Shown: positions 1-6,637 of the stretch, in pieces
Layout of the letters: each line of letters begins with the position of its first letter
Position numbering within the stretch: position 1 is the stretch's first letter
NCBI GenBank assembly: GCA_964472545.1
Contig: CAYYNP010000347.1
Coordinates: forward strand, 1 to 9,923
Reading direction: 5' to 3'
From: CAYYNP01 sp964472545
GTDB taxonomy: Bacteria > Planctomycetota > Planctomycetia > Pirellulales > Thermoguttaceae
Length of the DNA stretch: 9,923 bases
Translations under genes and position numbers: made by a program
Notes under the pieces: model-generated
Database searches by the model: none
What the model was told of the DNA's origin: nothing
What the model saw: the letters and a program-made list of their open reading frames with translations, nothing else

Positions 1-1
1 G

Positions 2-766
2 GGCGTGAAGAACTTCCTCTCGGTAGGCAACGTCTTCATCGCCGGGCCGATCCAGGTGCTCAGCTACTCCTACTTCGCGGCCGACTTCCCGGAGACCTTC
101 CGCACCGCGACGCAGATTCGCGAGATGATCGAGAAGAACGGTTGGACGAAGGTCGTCGCCTTCCAAACGCGTAACCCGATGCACCGGGCTCACGAGGCGC
201 TGGTGAAGATCGCCATGGAGCGCGAAGGCGCCGACGGCGCCGTGATCCACATGCTCTTGGGCAAGCTGAAGAAGGGCGACATCCCGGCCGACGTCCGCGA
301 CGCCGCGATCCGCAAGATGGTCGAACTCTACTTCAAGCCGAATAGTTGCGAAATCACCGGCTACGGCTACGACATGCTCTACGCCGGCCCGCGTGAGGCC
401 GTGTTGCACGCCGTCTTCCGTCAAAACATGGGTGCCTCGCACCTGATCGTCGGCCGCGACCACGCCGGCGTAGGCGACTACTACGGGCCGTTCGACGCCC
501 AAGAGATCTTCCACAAAGACGTGCCCGAGGGCGCGTTGGAGTTGAAGATCTTCGAGGCCGATCACACCGCCTACTCGAACGTTGTGGGCGACGTGATCAT
601 GATGCGTGAGGCCCCGGAAGGCCACAAGAAAGAGGACTTCGTCTTCCTCTCCGGCACCAAGGTTCGCGAGAAGCTCTCCAACGGCGAGGACCTGCCTCCC
701 GAGTTCGCGCGGCCGGAAGTGGCGAAGATCCTGATGGACTTCTATCAGTCGCTGCCGGCGGAGTAG
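2..766 (+). CDS. sat: Sulfate adenylyltransferase (ATP sulfurylase), 3' part
   Basis: This enzyme makes adenosine 5'-phosphosulfate and pyrophosphate from ATP and sulfate, the cytoplasmic activation step of sulfate reduction (reversed in sulfur oxidisers). The 5' end lies outside the window: the frame is open to the left edge, and the GTG at position 5 is internal. About 254 codons remain of a protein usually near 400 to 430 residues, so the N-terminal PUA-like domain is largely missing while the catalytic domain is present. Counting from that internal GTG, visible motifs are the nucleotide-binding QTRNPMHRAHE at residues 54-64 and GRDHAGVGDYYGPFDAQE at 150-167. FLSGTKVRE follows near 214-222, then PPEFARPEV near the end. 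The wording closely resembles dissimilatory Sat proteins rather than assimilatory CysDN. It ends 40 bases before the OsmC gene and probably shares a transcript with it. Confidence 0.96.
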   Translation, partial: GVKNFLSVGNVFIAGPIQVLSYSYFAADFPETFRTATQIREMIEKNGWTKVVAFQTRNPMHRAHEALVKIAMEREGADGAVIHMLLGKLKKGDIPADVRDAAIRKMVELYFKPNSCEITGYGYDMLYAGPREAVLHAVFRQNMGASHLIVGRDHAGVGDYYGPFDAQEIFHKDVPEGALELKIFEADHTAYSNVVGDVIMMREAPEGHKKEDFVFLSGTKVREKLSNGEDLPPEFARPEVAKILMDFYQSLPAE

Positions 767-806
767 AACGGCCGCCGGGGCAAGAGGAACGCGAAAGAGA
801 CGTGCC

Positions 807-1196
807 ATGGACCTGATCACCGTCACCCGCCAAGCCGGTATGCAGTTCAGCATCGGCGTGCGCGGGCACGGCGTGGCCAGCGACCTGTCGGAGAAGGACG
901 GCGGCGAAGACCGTGGCCCATCGCCGGTGGAGTTGTTGGCCGGGTCTTTGGGAACGTGCATCGCGATGATGGTACAGAGTTACTGCCAGCGGCACGGTTT
1001 CGACGGCGACGTCGACGTGAGCATGACGCTGGAGATGGCCGATAAGCCGAAACGAGTGGGGCGTTTTGTCATCGACCTCGGGCTGCCCGAAGGTGTGCCC
1101 GAGGACAGAATCGACGCAATCAAGCGAGTGGTCGAACGGTGTCCGGTCCACGAGACCCTTAGGAACCCGCCGGCCGTTGACGTTGAAATTGTGTAG
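807..1196 (+). CDS. OsmC/Ohr-family thiol protein
   Basis: This is a small cytoplasmic protein of 129 residues, typical in length for the OsmC fold. Members of the family reduce organic hydroperoxides with two cysteines. Both are visible: Cys51 in SLGTCIAMM, at the start of the central helix, and Cys112 in VVERCPVHETL. An SPVELLAGSLG lead-in (residues 39-49) is also typical of the family. The ATG at 807 follows a purine-rich stretch (GAAAGAGA, 794-801). The gene sits 40 bases after sat and 59 bases before dsrC, all on the same strand, so it is probably cotranscribed with sulfur-metabolism genes. The real substrate is not readable from the sequence. A role against peroxides, or with persulfides and other reactive sulfur species, would fit the location but is inference. 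It is of the general OsmC or YhfA-like type rather than clearly Ohr. Confidence 0.88.
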   Translation: MDLITVTRQAGMQFSIGVRGHGVASDLSEKDGGEDRGPSPVELLAGSLGTCIAMMVQSYCQRHGFDGDVDVSMTLEMADKPKRVGRFVIDLGLPEGVPEDRIDAIKRVVERCPVHETLRNPPAVDVEIV

Positions 1197-1221
1197 GCCG
1201 GGATTGCCGCGGCAGCCCGGT
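1197..1221 (+). promoter_or_regulatory. Hairpin between osmC-like gene and dsrC
   Basis: An inverted repeat begins directly after the osmC-like stop codon. CCGGG (1198-1202) pairs with CCCGG (1216-1220), extendable by a G-T pair, and encloses TGC/GCA (1205-1207 with 1212-1214) around a CGCG loop. No T-run follows, so it is not a classical intrinsic terminator. It lies 34 bases ahead of the dsrC start and could be an mRNA processing or stabilising structure. The pairing was worked out by eye. Confidence 0.4.
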
Positions 1222-1255
1222 ATTACCAGACCGCCTGGACGATAGGAGAAATCTC

Positions 1256-1573
1256 ATGGCGATGATCGAATTGGGTGGCAAGCAGATGGAAATCGACGAG
1301 GACGGGTTCATCCAGGACCCGGAGGCGTGGGACGAGGCGGTTGCAGCGAGCCTTGCGTCGACCGAAGGCGTCGACGAGTTGACCGAGGATCACTGGAAGG
1401 TGGTCAAGTACCTGCGGGACTACTACCTCGAGTTCAATATGGCTCCGATGATCCGCAAGCTTTGCAAGTCGACCGGCTTCAAGCTGAAGGAGATCTACGA
1501 CATGTTCCCCAGCGGCCCGGCGAAGGGCGCCTGTAAGGTGGCCGGATTGCCGAAGCCGACCGGCTGCGTCTAG
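1256..1573 (+). CDS. dsrC: DsrC, sulfur-carrier substrate of DsrAB
   Basis: DsrC is the small cytoplasmic protein that receives sulfur from DsrAB. It leaves as a trisulfide bridging two cysteines, which the DsrMKJOP complex is thought to reduce. The 105-residue protein has the normal DsrC length. Its swinging C-terminal arm is fully conserved: Cys93 in GACKVAGLPKPTG and the penultimate Cys104 in the final GCV, spaced 11 residues apart. Having both cysteines separates true DsrC from TusE and DsrC-like proteins that keep only the last one. The N-terminal segment (GGKQMEIDEDGFIQDPEAW) and the middle (HWKVVKYLRDYYLEFN) are typical. A good Shine-Dalgarno sequence (AGGAGA, 1244-1249) supports the ATG at 1256. 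An additional Cys70 sits in the middle helix. The gene is flanked on both sides by hairpins. Confidence 0.97.
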   Translation: MAMIELGGKQMEIDEDGFIQDPEAWDEAVAASLASTEGVDELTEDHWKVVKYLRDYYLEFNMAPMIRKLCKSTGFKLKEIYDMFPSGPAKGACKVAGLPKPTGCV

Positions 1574-1613
1574 TCCGGCGACGGCGTGGCAGGCCGTTGC
1601 GGCGAATGCATGT

Positions 1614-1647
1614 TGCCTGTGGGCAGCCGTTTTGCGGCTGTCCGGCA
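1614..1647 (+). promoter_or_regulatory. Strong hairpin downstream of dsrC
   Basis: GGGCAGCCG (1621-1629) pairs with CGGCTGTCC (1635-1643), giving nine pairs including one G-T, around a five-base TTTTG loop. TGCC (1614-1617) and GGCA (1644-1647) can extend the stem past a three-base bulge. No U-tract follows, so it is more likely a 3'-end protecting or processing structure, or a weak or factor-dependent attenuator, than a standard terminator. It is the clearest secondary structure in the 134-base gap between dsrC and the RsbRD-N gene. The rest of that gap shows no recognisable gene or promoter. Confidence 0.45.
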
Positions 1648-1707
1648 TGTTCCATGCGGCGGCACAAGACGGTTGGCTGAGCCCCTTTGCCCTGATCGAG
1701 GCCCCGG

Positions 1708-2355
1708 ATGAGTTCGTTCGGCGAGTTGTTGCGTCAAGAGAAGGAGGCCGTCGCCCGGCGATGGTTCGAGGACGCTCTCTCGACGTACGCCGACGAGGCC
1801 GCGGCCGCTTTCGCCCGGCAAAAGGACCCGTTTGCCAACCCGGTCGGTCATAGCCTACGCGAAGGGACAGCCGCGATCCTCGACCTGTTGCTCGATGTGT
1901 TGCCCGACGGTGGCGATGCCGATGCCGAGCAGCTTGGTCGGCGATTGCACCCGATCGTCCGCATTCGGGCGATCCAACAGTTTTCGGCGTCCGAGGCGGT
2001 CGGCTTCGTGTTTGCTTTGAAGCGGGCCGTGCGGGCGGTGTTAGGTAAGGCGACGAAGGAGTCGCGAATGGCGGCGGCGTTGGCGGCCTTCGACGAGCGG
2101 GTCGACCGCGTCGCGCTGGTTGCCTTCGACGTCTATACCTGCTGCCGCGAGGAGGTCTTGCTGCTTCGCGTTAACGAGGCGAAGCGGCGGTACTCCTGGG
2201 TCGTGGACAAGTTGGCCAAACACGGGTATGATCCGGGTTTGGCTTGTAGCGGGTCGGACGCCGGGGGAGCCAGCGAGGGCGACGCGGCCTGCGGCGGGGC
2301 GAGCAATGGGGCGAGTCAACCGCAGCCCGGGCCTGTCCGGGCCGATTTGAAGTGA
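1708..2355 (+). CDS. RsbRD N-terminal domain protein adjacent to dsrM
   Basis: This 215-residue protein resembles the RsbRD-N-domain proteins often found just upstream of dsrM in sulfate reducers. The domain has a globin-like helical fold related to the sensory part of stressosome proteins. Characteristic stretches are RRWFEDALSTY (18-27) and FARQKDPFANPVGHSL (35-50). RLHPIVRIRAIQQFSASEAVGFVFALK follows at 79-105, and CCREEVLLLRVNEAKRR at 145-161. No catalytic, DNA-binding or STAS domain is visible, so an output mechanism cannot be assigned; a sensory or assembly role for the Dsr membrane complex is inference. The last 40 or so residues are a low-complexity Gly/Ala/Ser/Pro tail with two cysteines (180, 195), probably disordered. 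The ATG at 1708 has only a weak GAGG (1698-1701) ahead of it. It is 40 bases before dsrM. Confidence 0.82.
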   Translation: MSSFGELLRQEKEAVARRWFEDALSTYADEAAAAFARQKDPFANPVGHSLREGTAAILDLLLDVLPDGGDADAEQLGRRLHPIVRIRAIQQFSASEAVGFVFALKRAVRAVLGKATKESRMAAALAAFDERVDRVALVAFDVYTCCREEVLLLRVNEAKRRYSWVVDKLAKHGYDPGLACSGSDAGGASEGDAACGGASNGASQPQPGPVRADLK

Positions 2356-2395
2356 GAACGCTCGAGGATGTGAACGTGCAACGAGAGGGTCTTCG

Positions 2396-3382
2396 ATGAA
2401 CGTTTTGGTTTCCCTGGCGGCCGTGGCCGGTCTGTTTCTGCTGGGCTTGGCGGGCGCCGTGCCGGGGATCGACATGCTATTTGGCGTGGTCGTGCCCTAC
2501 GTGGCGATTGCGCTGTTTCTCGTCGGTTTGGCCTGGCGCGTGATTACCTGGGCCAATGTGCCGGTGCCGTTTAGGATTCCGACGACCTGCGGCCAGCAGA
2601 AGTCGCTGCCGTGGATCCGGCAGGAGAAGCTCGACAACCCCCACAACACGATGGGTGTGGTCGGGCGGATGTTGCTCGAAGTGCTCTTCTTCCGGTCTCT
2701 GCTGAAGAATACCAAGTCGGAACTCGTGCAGAAGCGGCGGCTGATCCACTACATCGACCTGTCGCTTTGGCTGGGTGCCATTTTGATGCACTGGTCGCTG
2801 CTGATCATCCTCATTCGGCACCTGCGCTTCGTCACGCTGCCGGTGCCGGGCTTCGTAACCCTGATCGGCGAGGCCGAGGGGTTCCATCACCTCGGCGCTC
2901 CCGTATTCCGCGTCACGTCGATCGTCTTCATCGGCGCGTTGGTCTACCTGTTGGGCCGAAGGCTGTTCAACTCTCGCCTGAGGTACATCTCGCTGCCGAA
3001 CGACTACTTTCCGTTGTTTCTGCTGTTGGGGATCGGCGTCAGCGGCTTTTGGCTGCGGCACGTCAGCCGCACGGATATCTCCGGCGTGAAGGAGTTGGCC
3101 GTCGGGCTGGTGACGTTCAAGCCGGTGGTGCCGGAGTTGCACTTCCTGTTCTTCGGCCATCTGTTTCTGGTCTGCGTACTGCTGGCCTGCTTTCCGTTCA
3201 GCAAGCTTAGCCACATGGCCGGCGTGATGCTCAGCCCGACGCGAAACCTGGCGAACAACAACCGGATGCGGCGGCACGTCAACCCCTGGGACTACGAGGT
3301 CAAGGTTCATACGTACGAGGAGTATGAGGATGAACTCAGGGACAAGATGAAGGCCGCCGGAGTCCCGGTGGAGAAGGAATAG
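2396..3382 (+). CDS. dsrM: DsrM, membrane cytochrome b subunit
   Basis: DsrM is the NarI-like diheme cytochrome b of the DsrMKJOP complex. It passes electrons between membrane quinones and the cytoplasmic DsrK. The 328-residue protein shows six hydrophobic spans near residues 4-24, 29-51, 119-140, 170-188, 204-221 and 247-267. Candidate heme ligands in or next to them are His132 (MHWSLL), His142 (RHLRF), His222 (WLRHVS) and His255 (FFGHLF). The C-terminal cytoplasmic signature SPTRNLANNNRMRRHVNPWDYEV (280-302) is diagnostic for DsrM. The ATG at 2396 follows a purine-rich GAGAGG site (2383-2388). The stop lies two bases before the dsrK start, so the two genes are tightly coupled, as expected for a partner pair. 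Nothing looks truncated. Confidence 0.95.
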   Translation: MNVLVSLAAVAGLFLLGLAGAVPGIDMLFGVVVPYVAIALFLVGLAWRVITWANVPVPFRIPTTCGQQKSLPWIRQEKLDNPHNTMGVVGRMLLEVLFFRSLLKNTKSELVQKRRLIHYIDLSLWLGAILMHWSLLIILIRHLRFVTLPVPGFVTLIGEAEGFHHLGAPVFRVTSIVFIGALVYLLGRRLFNSRLRYISLPNDYFPLFLLLGIGVSGFWLRHVSRTDISGVKELAVGLVTFKPVVPELHFLFFGHLFLVCVLLACFPFSKLSHMAGVMLSPTRNLANNNRMRRHVNPWDYEVKVHTYEEYEDELRDKMKAAGVPVEKE

Positions 3383-3384
3383 CG

Positions 3385-5052
3385 ATGCCCAAGCCAGACG
3401 AACCTGAATATTACAAGCAGGAAGACCTGCTGACGATCGATTCCAATCCGCCTTCCACGCCGTGGACGGATACGCCGGTCGATTTTCGCCCCGGGACGTT
3501 CATCTACCCCGGCAAGGCGAAGAACCTCAAGATTCTCGATCTGCCGAACCCTCGCGATTGGGCCGTCACCGACGACGACTGGAAATTGCCCGAGGATTGG
3601 CAGCAGACCGTGCTCGAGGGGATGGCCGATCGGCTGAGCAAATACCGCTCGTTCAAGCTCTTCATGGACATCTGCGTCCGTTGTGGAGCCTGTGCCGACA
3701 AGTGCCACTTTTTCATCGGCAGTGGCGATCCGAAGAACATGCCGGTGTTGCGGGCCGAGTTGCTGCGGTCGATCTACCGCAAGGACTTCACCGCCGTGGG
3801 CAAGGTGCTCGGCAAGCTGGCCGGCGGACGCGAGTTGACCGTCGACGTGATCAAGGAGTGGTTCTACTACTTCTTCCAGTGCACCGAATGCCGGCGCTGC
3901 TCGGTCTTCTGCCCCTACGGGATCGACACGGCCGAGATCACCATGATGGGCCGCGAATTGCTCGGTCTGTTGGGGATCTACATCAACTGGATCATCGAGC
4001 CGGTAGCCAACTGTTTCCGGCTGGGCAACCACCTGGCCATCCCGCCGCACGGCATGGTCGACACGCTCGACTTCATGGTCGACGACATCGAAGAGGCCAC
4101 CGGCATCCGCGTCGAGTTGCCCATCAACAAGAAGGGCGCCGAGGTCCTGCTGGTCATTCCTTCCGGCGATTTCGTGGCCGACCCGGGTATCTATACCTGC
4201 ATGGGCTACATGCTCTTGCTGAACGAGTTGGGGATCGACTACACCTTCAGCACGTTCGCCTCCGACGGCGGCAACTTCGGGCTGTTCACGTCGCACGAAG
4301 CGATGAAGCGGCTGAACGCCAAGATTTACGCCGACGCCAAGCGCCTGGGCGTAAAGTGGATTCTCGGCGGCGAGTGCGGCCACATGTGGCGGGTGATCCA
4401 TCAGTACATGGACACCATGAACGGCCCGGCCGATTTCCTCGAGGTGCCCAAGTCGCCGATTACCGGCACGGTGTTCGAGCACGCCCGCTCGACGAAGATG
4501 ATCCACATGATGGAGTTCCTCTCCGACCTGATCCACAACGGCAAACTGAACCTCGACCCCTCGCGAAACGACCATATCCGCGTTACCTTCCACGATTCCT
4601 GCAACCCGGCTCGAGCGGCGGGCATTTTGGAAGAGCCGCGATACGTGCTGCGGAACGTCTGTAACCACTTCTACGAGATGCCCACCAACACCATCCGCGA
4701 GCAGACCTTCTGCTGCGGCGGCGGAGCGGGGCTGGGGACCGACGAGAACATGGAGATGCGGCTTCGCGGCGGCCTGCCCCGCGGCAACGCCGTGCGATAC
4801 GTGCAAGAGCAACACGGCGTGAACCAGTTGGCCGCCATGTGCGCCATCGACCGGGCCACGCTGCCAACCGTCTGCGACTACTGGGCCCCCGGCGTGAAGG
4901 TCACCGGCATCACCGAGTTGGTCGTCAACGCGATGATCCTCAAAGGCGAGGGCGAGCGGACGCAGAACTTGCGGTTGGAGGCGATTCCGGGCAGGGAAAC
5001 CGACGACAACGACGAGGAAGGCGACGAAGGAGGAAACTCTTCCGATGAGTGA
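3385..5052 (+). CDS. dsrK: DsrK, HdrD-like iron-sulfur catalytic subunit
   Basis: DsrK is the cytoplasmic subunit thought to reduce the DsrC trisulfide, by analogy with heterodisulfide reductase HdrD. The 555-residue protein carries two ferredoxin clusters: C97-x2-C100-x2-C103-x3-C107 and C166-x2-C169-x2-C172-x3-C176-P. The C-terminal half has the CCG-type region for the non-cubane [4Fe-4S] centre: Cys331 (GGECGHMWR), Cys406 (HDSCNPAR), Cys426, Cys443-Cys444 (FCCGGGAG) and Cys486. The last motif reads C-A-I-D rather than CxxC, so one possible ligand is Asp489. No signal peptide or membrane span is visible. Residues 538-555 form an acidic Asp/Glu/Gly/Ser tail beyond the usual end. The stop overlaps the dsrJ start by eight bases, consistent with coupled translation. 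Confidence 0.95.
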   Translation: MPKPDEPEYYKQEDLLTIDSNPPSTPWTDTPVDFRPGTFIYPGKAKNLKILDLPNPRDWAVTDDDWKLPEDWQQTVLEGMADRLSKYRSFKLFMDICVRCGACADKCHFFIGSGDPKNMPVLRAELLRSIYRKDFTAVGKVLGKLAGGRELTVDVIKEWFYYFFQCTECRRCSVFCPYGIDTAEITMMGRELLGLLGIYINWIIEPVANCFRLGNHLAIPPHGMVDTLDFMVDDIEEATGIRVELPINKKGAEVLLVIPSGDFVADPGIYTCMGYMLLLNELGIDYTFSTFASDGGNFGLFTSHEAMKRLNAKIYADAKRLGVKWILGGECGHMWRVIHQYMDTMNGPADFLEVPKSPITGTVFEHARSTKMIHMMEFLSDLIHNGKLNLDPSRNDHIRVTFHDSCNPARAAGILEEPRYVLRNVCNHFYEMPTNTIREQTFCCGGGAGLGTDENMEMRLRGGLPRGNAVRYVQEQHGVNQLAAMCAIDRATLPTVCDYWAPGVKVTGITELVVNAMILKGEGERTQNLRLEAIPGRETDDNDEEGDEGGNSSDE

Positions 5053-5725
5053 TAAACCCAAAATCCTTGCCGGCCTGGTCCTCTTCCTAGGCCTGGCGAC
5101 GTTCCCGATCTGGTACACGCTCGGTTCCGCGTCGTCGGGATCCGGCAGTGCCCTGCCGCCCGACTTGGACGCGCCCACCGGCGCCCCGCTGATGTTCAGC
5201 ACGGCCTGGTCGGCAGTCTGCGACGACTCGGACGAGAACGTCGATCAGAAGAAGCTCGAGGGAGCTTTCAAGAAGAACGACACCGCGTGGCCCGGCGAAG
5301 CCAAATTGACGGCCGATCCGGCGGGCGGGAAATGGCGCGTCGTTCACGAGAAGACGCCCTACCTGGTGGTCCGCAATGAAGAGACCGTCGACGTCTACGA
5401 CGGCCGCTGCGTCGAGAGCCGCGAGTGGATGGTCGCCCGACATATGGACCTGTTGATCGACTGGCGGAACCAGGTGGTCCGCGAGGGCGGCAGCACACAC
5501 GCGTCGGTCTGCTTCGAAGGGCAAGAACATATGATGAGCCTGACCGGGACCTGCATGAAATGTCATGAGAGCCGGCAGGGCTTCTGTGCCAAGTGTCACG
5601 AATACGCCGACGTCTCGCCGGTCCGCCCGCTGCACTATGCTGCCGAGGGCAACGGACGCATCCGCTGCTGGGACTGTCACGTGGCGCCGGACACCGTAGA
5701 AGCCCCCCAGCCGGAAGGAGACTGA
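5045..5725 (+). CDS. dsrJ: DsrJ, periplasmic triheme cytochrome c, enlarged
   Basis: DsrJ is the periplasmic triheme c-type cytochrome of DsrMKJOP, anchored by an uncleaved N-terminal helix (residues 7-27). Three heme sites are visible: C170-MK-C173-H174, C181-AK-C184-H185 and C208-WD-C211-H212. Cys122 in RCVESREWMVARHM matches the conserved cysteine proposed to give one heme unusual His/Cys ligation, with His133 and Met134 as further ligand candidates. At 226 residues it is clearly longer than the roughly 130 to 160 usual for the family. The surplus lies between the anchor and Cys122 (about residues 32-118, with an extra Cys59) and between heme sites two and three (about 194-206, PLHYAAEGNGR). 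Its start overlaps the end of dsrK, and its stop is three bases before dsrO. Confidence 0.93.
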   Translation: MSDKPKILAGLVLFLGLATFPIWYTLGSASSGSGSALPPDLDAPTGAPLMFSTAWSAVCDDSDENVDQKKLEGAFKKNDTAWPGEAKLTADPAGGKWRVVHEKTPYLVVRNEETVDVYDGRCVESREWMVARHMDLLIDWRNQVVREGGSTHASVCFEGQEHMMSLTGTCMKCHESRQGFCAKCHEYADVSPVRPLHYAAEGNGRIRCWDCHVAPDTVEAPQPEGD

Positions 5726-5728
5726 AGG

Positions 5729-6577
5729 ATGGACGAGAACAGACGCAGTTTCCTGAAGAAAGCCGGCTCCGCGGCGCTGGGCCTCGGGTGCGGCTTCCCG
5801 CTGCTCTCCGGCTGCTGTGGTCACGGCGAGCACGCACACGAGGCCGACCCGAACCAGCGGGCGATGGTCGTCGATATCGAGAAGCTCAAGAACCCCGCGG
5901 TCCGCCAGAAGTGCATCGACGCCTGCCATAGTGCCCACAAGGTGCCCGAGGTGGAGCGTCCCAATCCGCGTGCCAAGCAGTGGATTTGGAGCGAGGAGTT
6001 CGCCAAGGCGCTTCCCGGCCAGATGCACGCTTCACAGACCGAGCACTTCGAGGGCCTTGACGTGCTGGTGCTCTGCAACCACTGCACCAGCCCGGCCTGC
6101 GTGAAGGTCTGTCCGACGGCCGCCACCTGGAAGCGGCCGAGCGACGGCATCGTGATGATGGACATGCACCGTTGCATCGGCTGCCGCTATTGCATTATGG
6201 GCTGTCCGTACGGCGCGCGGAGTTTCAACTGGCAAGACCCCAACGCCGAGGGCGAGACGGTCGCCGGCGAATACCCCGAGCGGAGCCGGGGCGTGGTCGA
6301 GAAGTGTACCTTCTGTACCGAGCGGATCCGCAAGGATCAGGACCCGCTCTGCGTGGAGGCGCTCAAAGGCGACCCGGAGGCGGAAGGCGCGCTGACGTTC
6401 GGAAAGCTCTCCGACGAGCCCGTCGCCGCCAAGCTACGCGACAACCACACCGTTCGCCGGCTTCCCGGTTTGGGAACCGAGCCGAACGTCTACTACATAT
6501 TGCCGAAGCCTCAGCCTGAGGACCCTCAGCCTAAGGACCCTCAGCCTAAGGACCCTCAGCCTAAGGACCAGGCCTAA
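5729..6577 (+). CDS. dsrO: DsrO, periplasmic ferredoxin subunit with Tat signal
   Basis: DsrO is the periplasmic iron-sulfur subunit that relays electrons between DsrJ and the membrane subunit DsrP. The 282-residue protein opens with a twin-arginine signal (RRSFLKKAG, residues 5-13) and a hydrophobic stretch ending in LLSGCC (25-30), which also fits a lipobox with Cys29. A Cys/His-rich run (CCGHGEHAH) follows. Ferredoxin motifs come in order: C62/C66 (KCIDACHSAH), C116-x2-C119-x4-C124-x3-C128-P, C149-x2-C152-x2-C155-x3-C159-P, and C193-x2-C196 with C208. The family's usual end, LGTEPNVYYI, is reached at residues 248-257, after which a PQP(E/K)D repeat tail follows. The ATG at 5729 has a strong GGAAGGAG (5713-5720) inside the end of dsrJ. 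Confidence 0.95.
   Translation: MDENRRSFLKKAGSAALGLGCGFPLLSGCCGHGEHAHEADPNQRAMVVDIEKLKNPAVRQKCIDACHSAHKVPEVERPNPRAKQWIWSEEFAKALPGQMHASQTEHFEGLDVLVLCNHCTSPACVKVCPTAATWKRPSDGIVMMDMHRCIGCRYCIMGCPYGARSFNWQDPNAEGETVAGEYPERSRGVVEKCTFCTERIRKDQDPLCVEALKGDPEAEGALTFGKLSDEPVAAKLRDNHTVRRLPGLGTEPNVYYILPKPQPEDPQPKDPQPKDPQPKDQA
6509..6568 (+). repeat. Four 15-bp tandem repeats at the 3' end of dsrO
   Basis: Four head-to-tail copies of CCTCAGCCT(G/A)AGGAC lie at 6509-6523, 6524-6538, 6539-6553 and 6554-6568. The last three are identical and the first differs by one base (G for A). They are in frame and encode PQPED followed by three PQPKD units, the C-terminal tail of DsrO. The near-perfect identity points to recent slippage expansion, so copy number may vary between related strains. 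Confidence 0.95.
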
Positions 6578-6637
6578 CGTCGACTACATTGTGTGAGGAC
6601 GGCATGCCGAAGCACGCAATCCCAAGAAGCGGACGAT

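Noticed and set aside
5..7. GTG at the left edge as the start of sat.
   Set aside because: The frame is open upstream to the window edge, and a start here would remove the N-terminal part of ATP sulfurylase; it is an internal Val codon.
1614..1647. The hairpin after dsrC as an intrinsic terminator.
   Set aside because: No run of T follows the stem, and the downstream genes on the same strand belong to the same pathway.
2477..3310. A 277-codon minus-strand open frame opposite dsrM.
   Set aside because: Its Gln/His/Arg/Asp-rich composition is that expected from reading hydrophobic codons backwards, and DsrM on the plus strand is unmistakable.
3307..5202. A 631-codon open frame on the minus strand opposite dsrK.
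   Set aside because: Its product is a low-complexity Val/Asp/Gly/His/Arg-rich sequence typical of the antisense of a GC-rich gene, and it lies opposite dsrK, which has complete family motifs.
5087..6028. A 313-codon minus-strand open frame opposite dsrJ and the start of dsrO.
   Set aside because: It crosses two real genes, lacks recognisable domains, and is explained by codon bias in GC-rich DNA.
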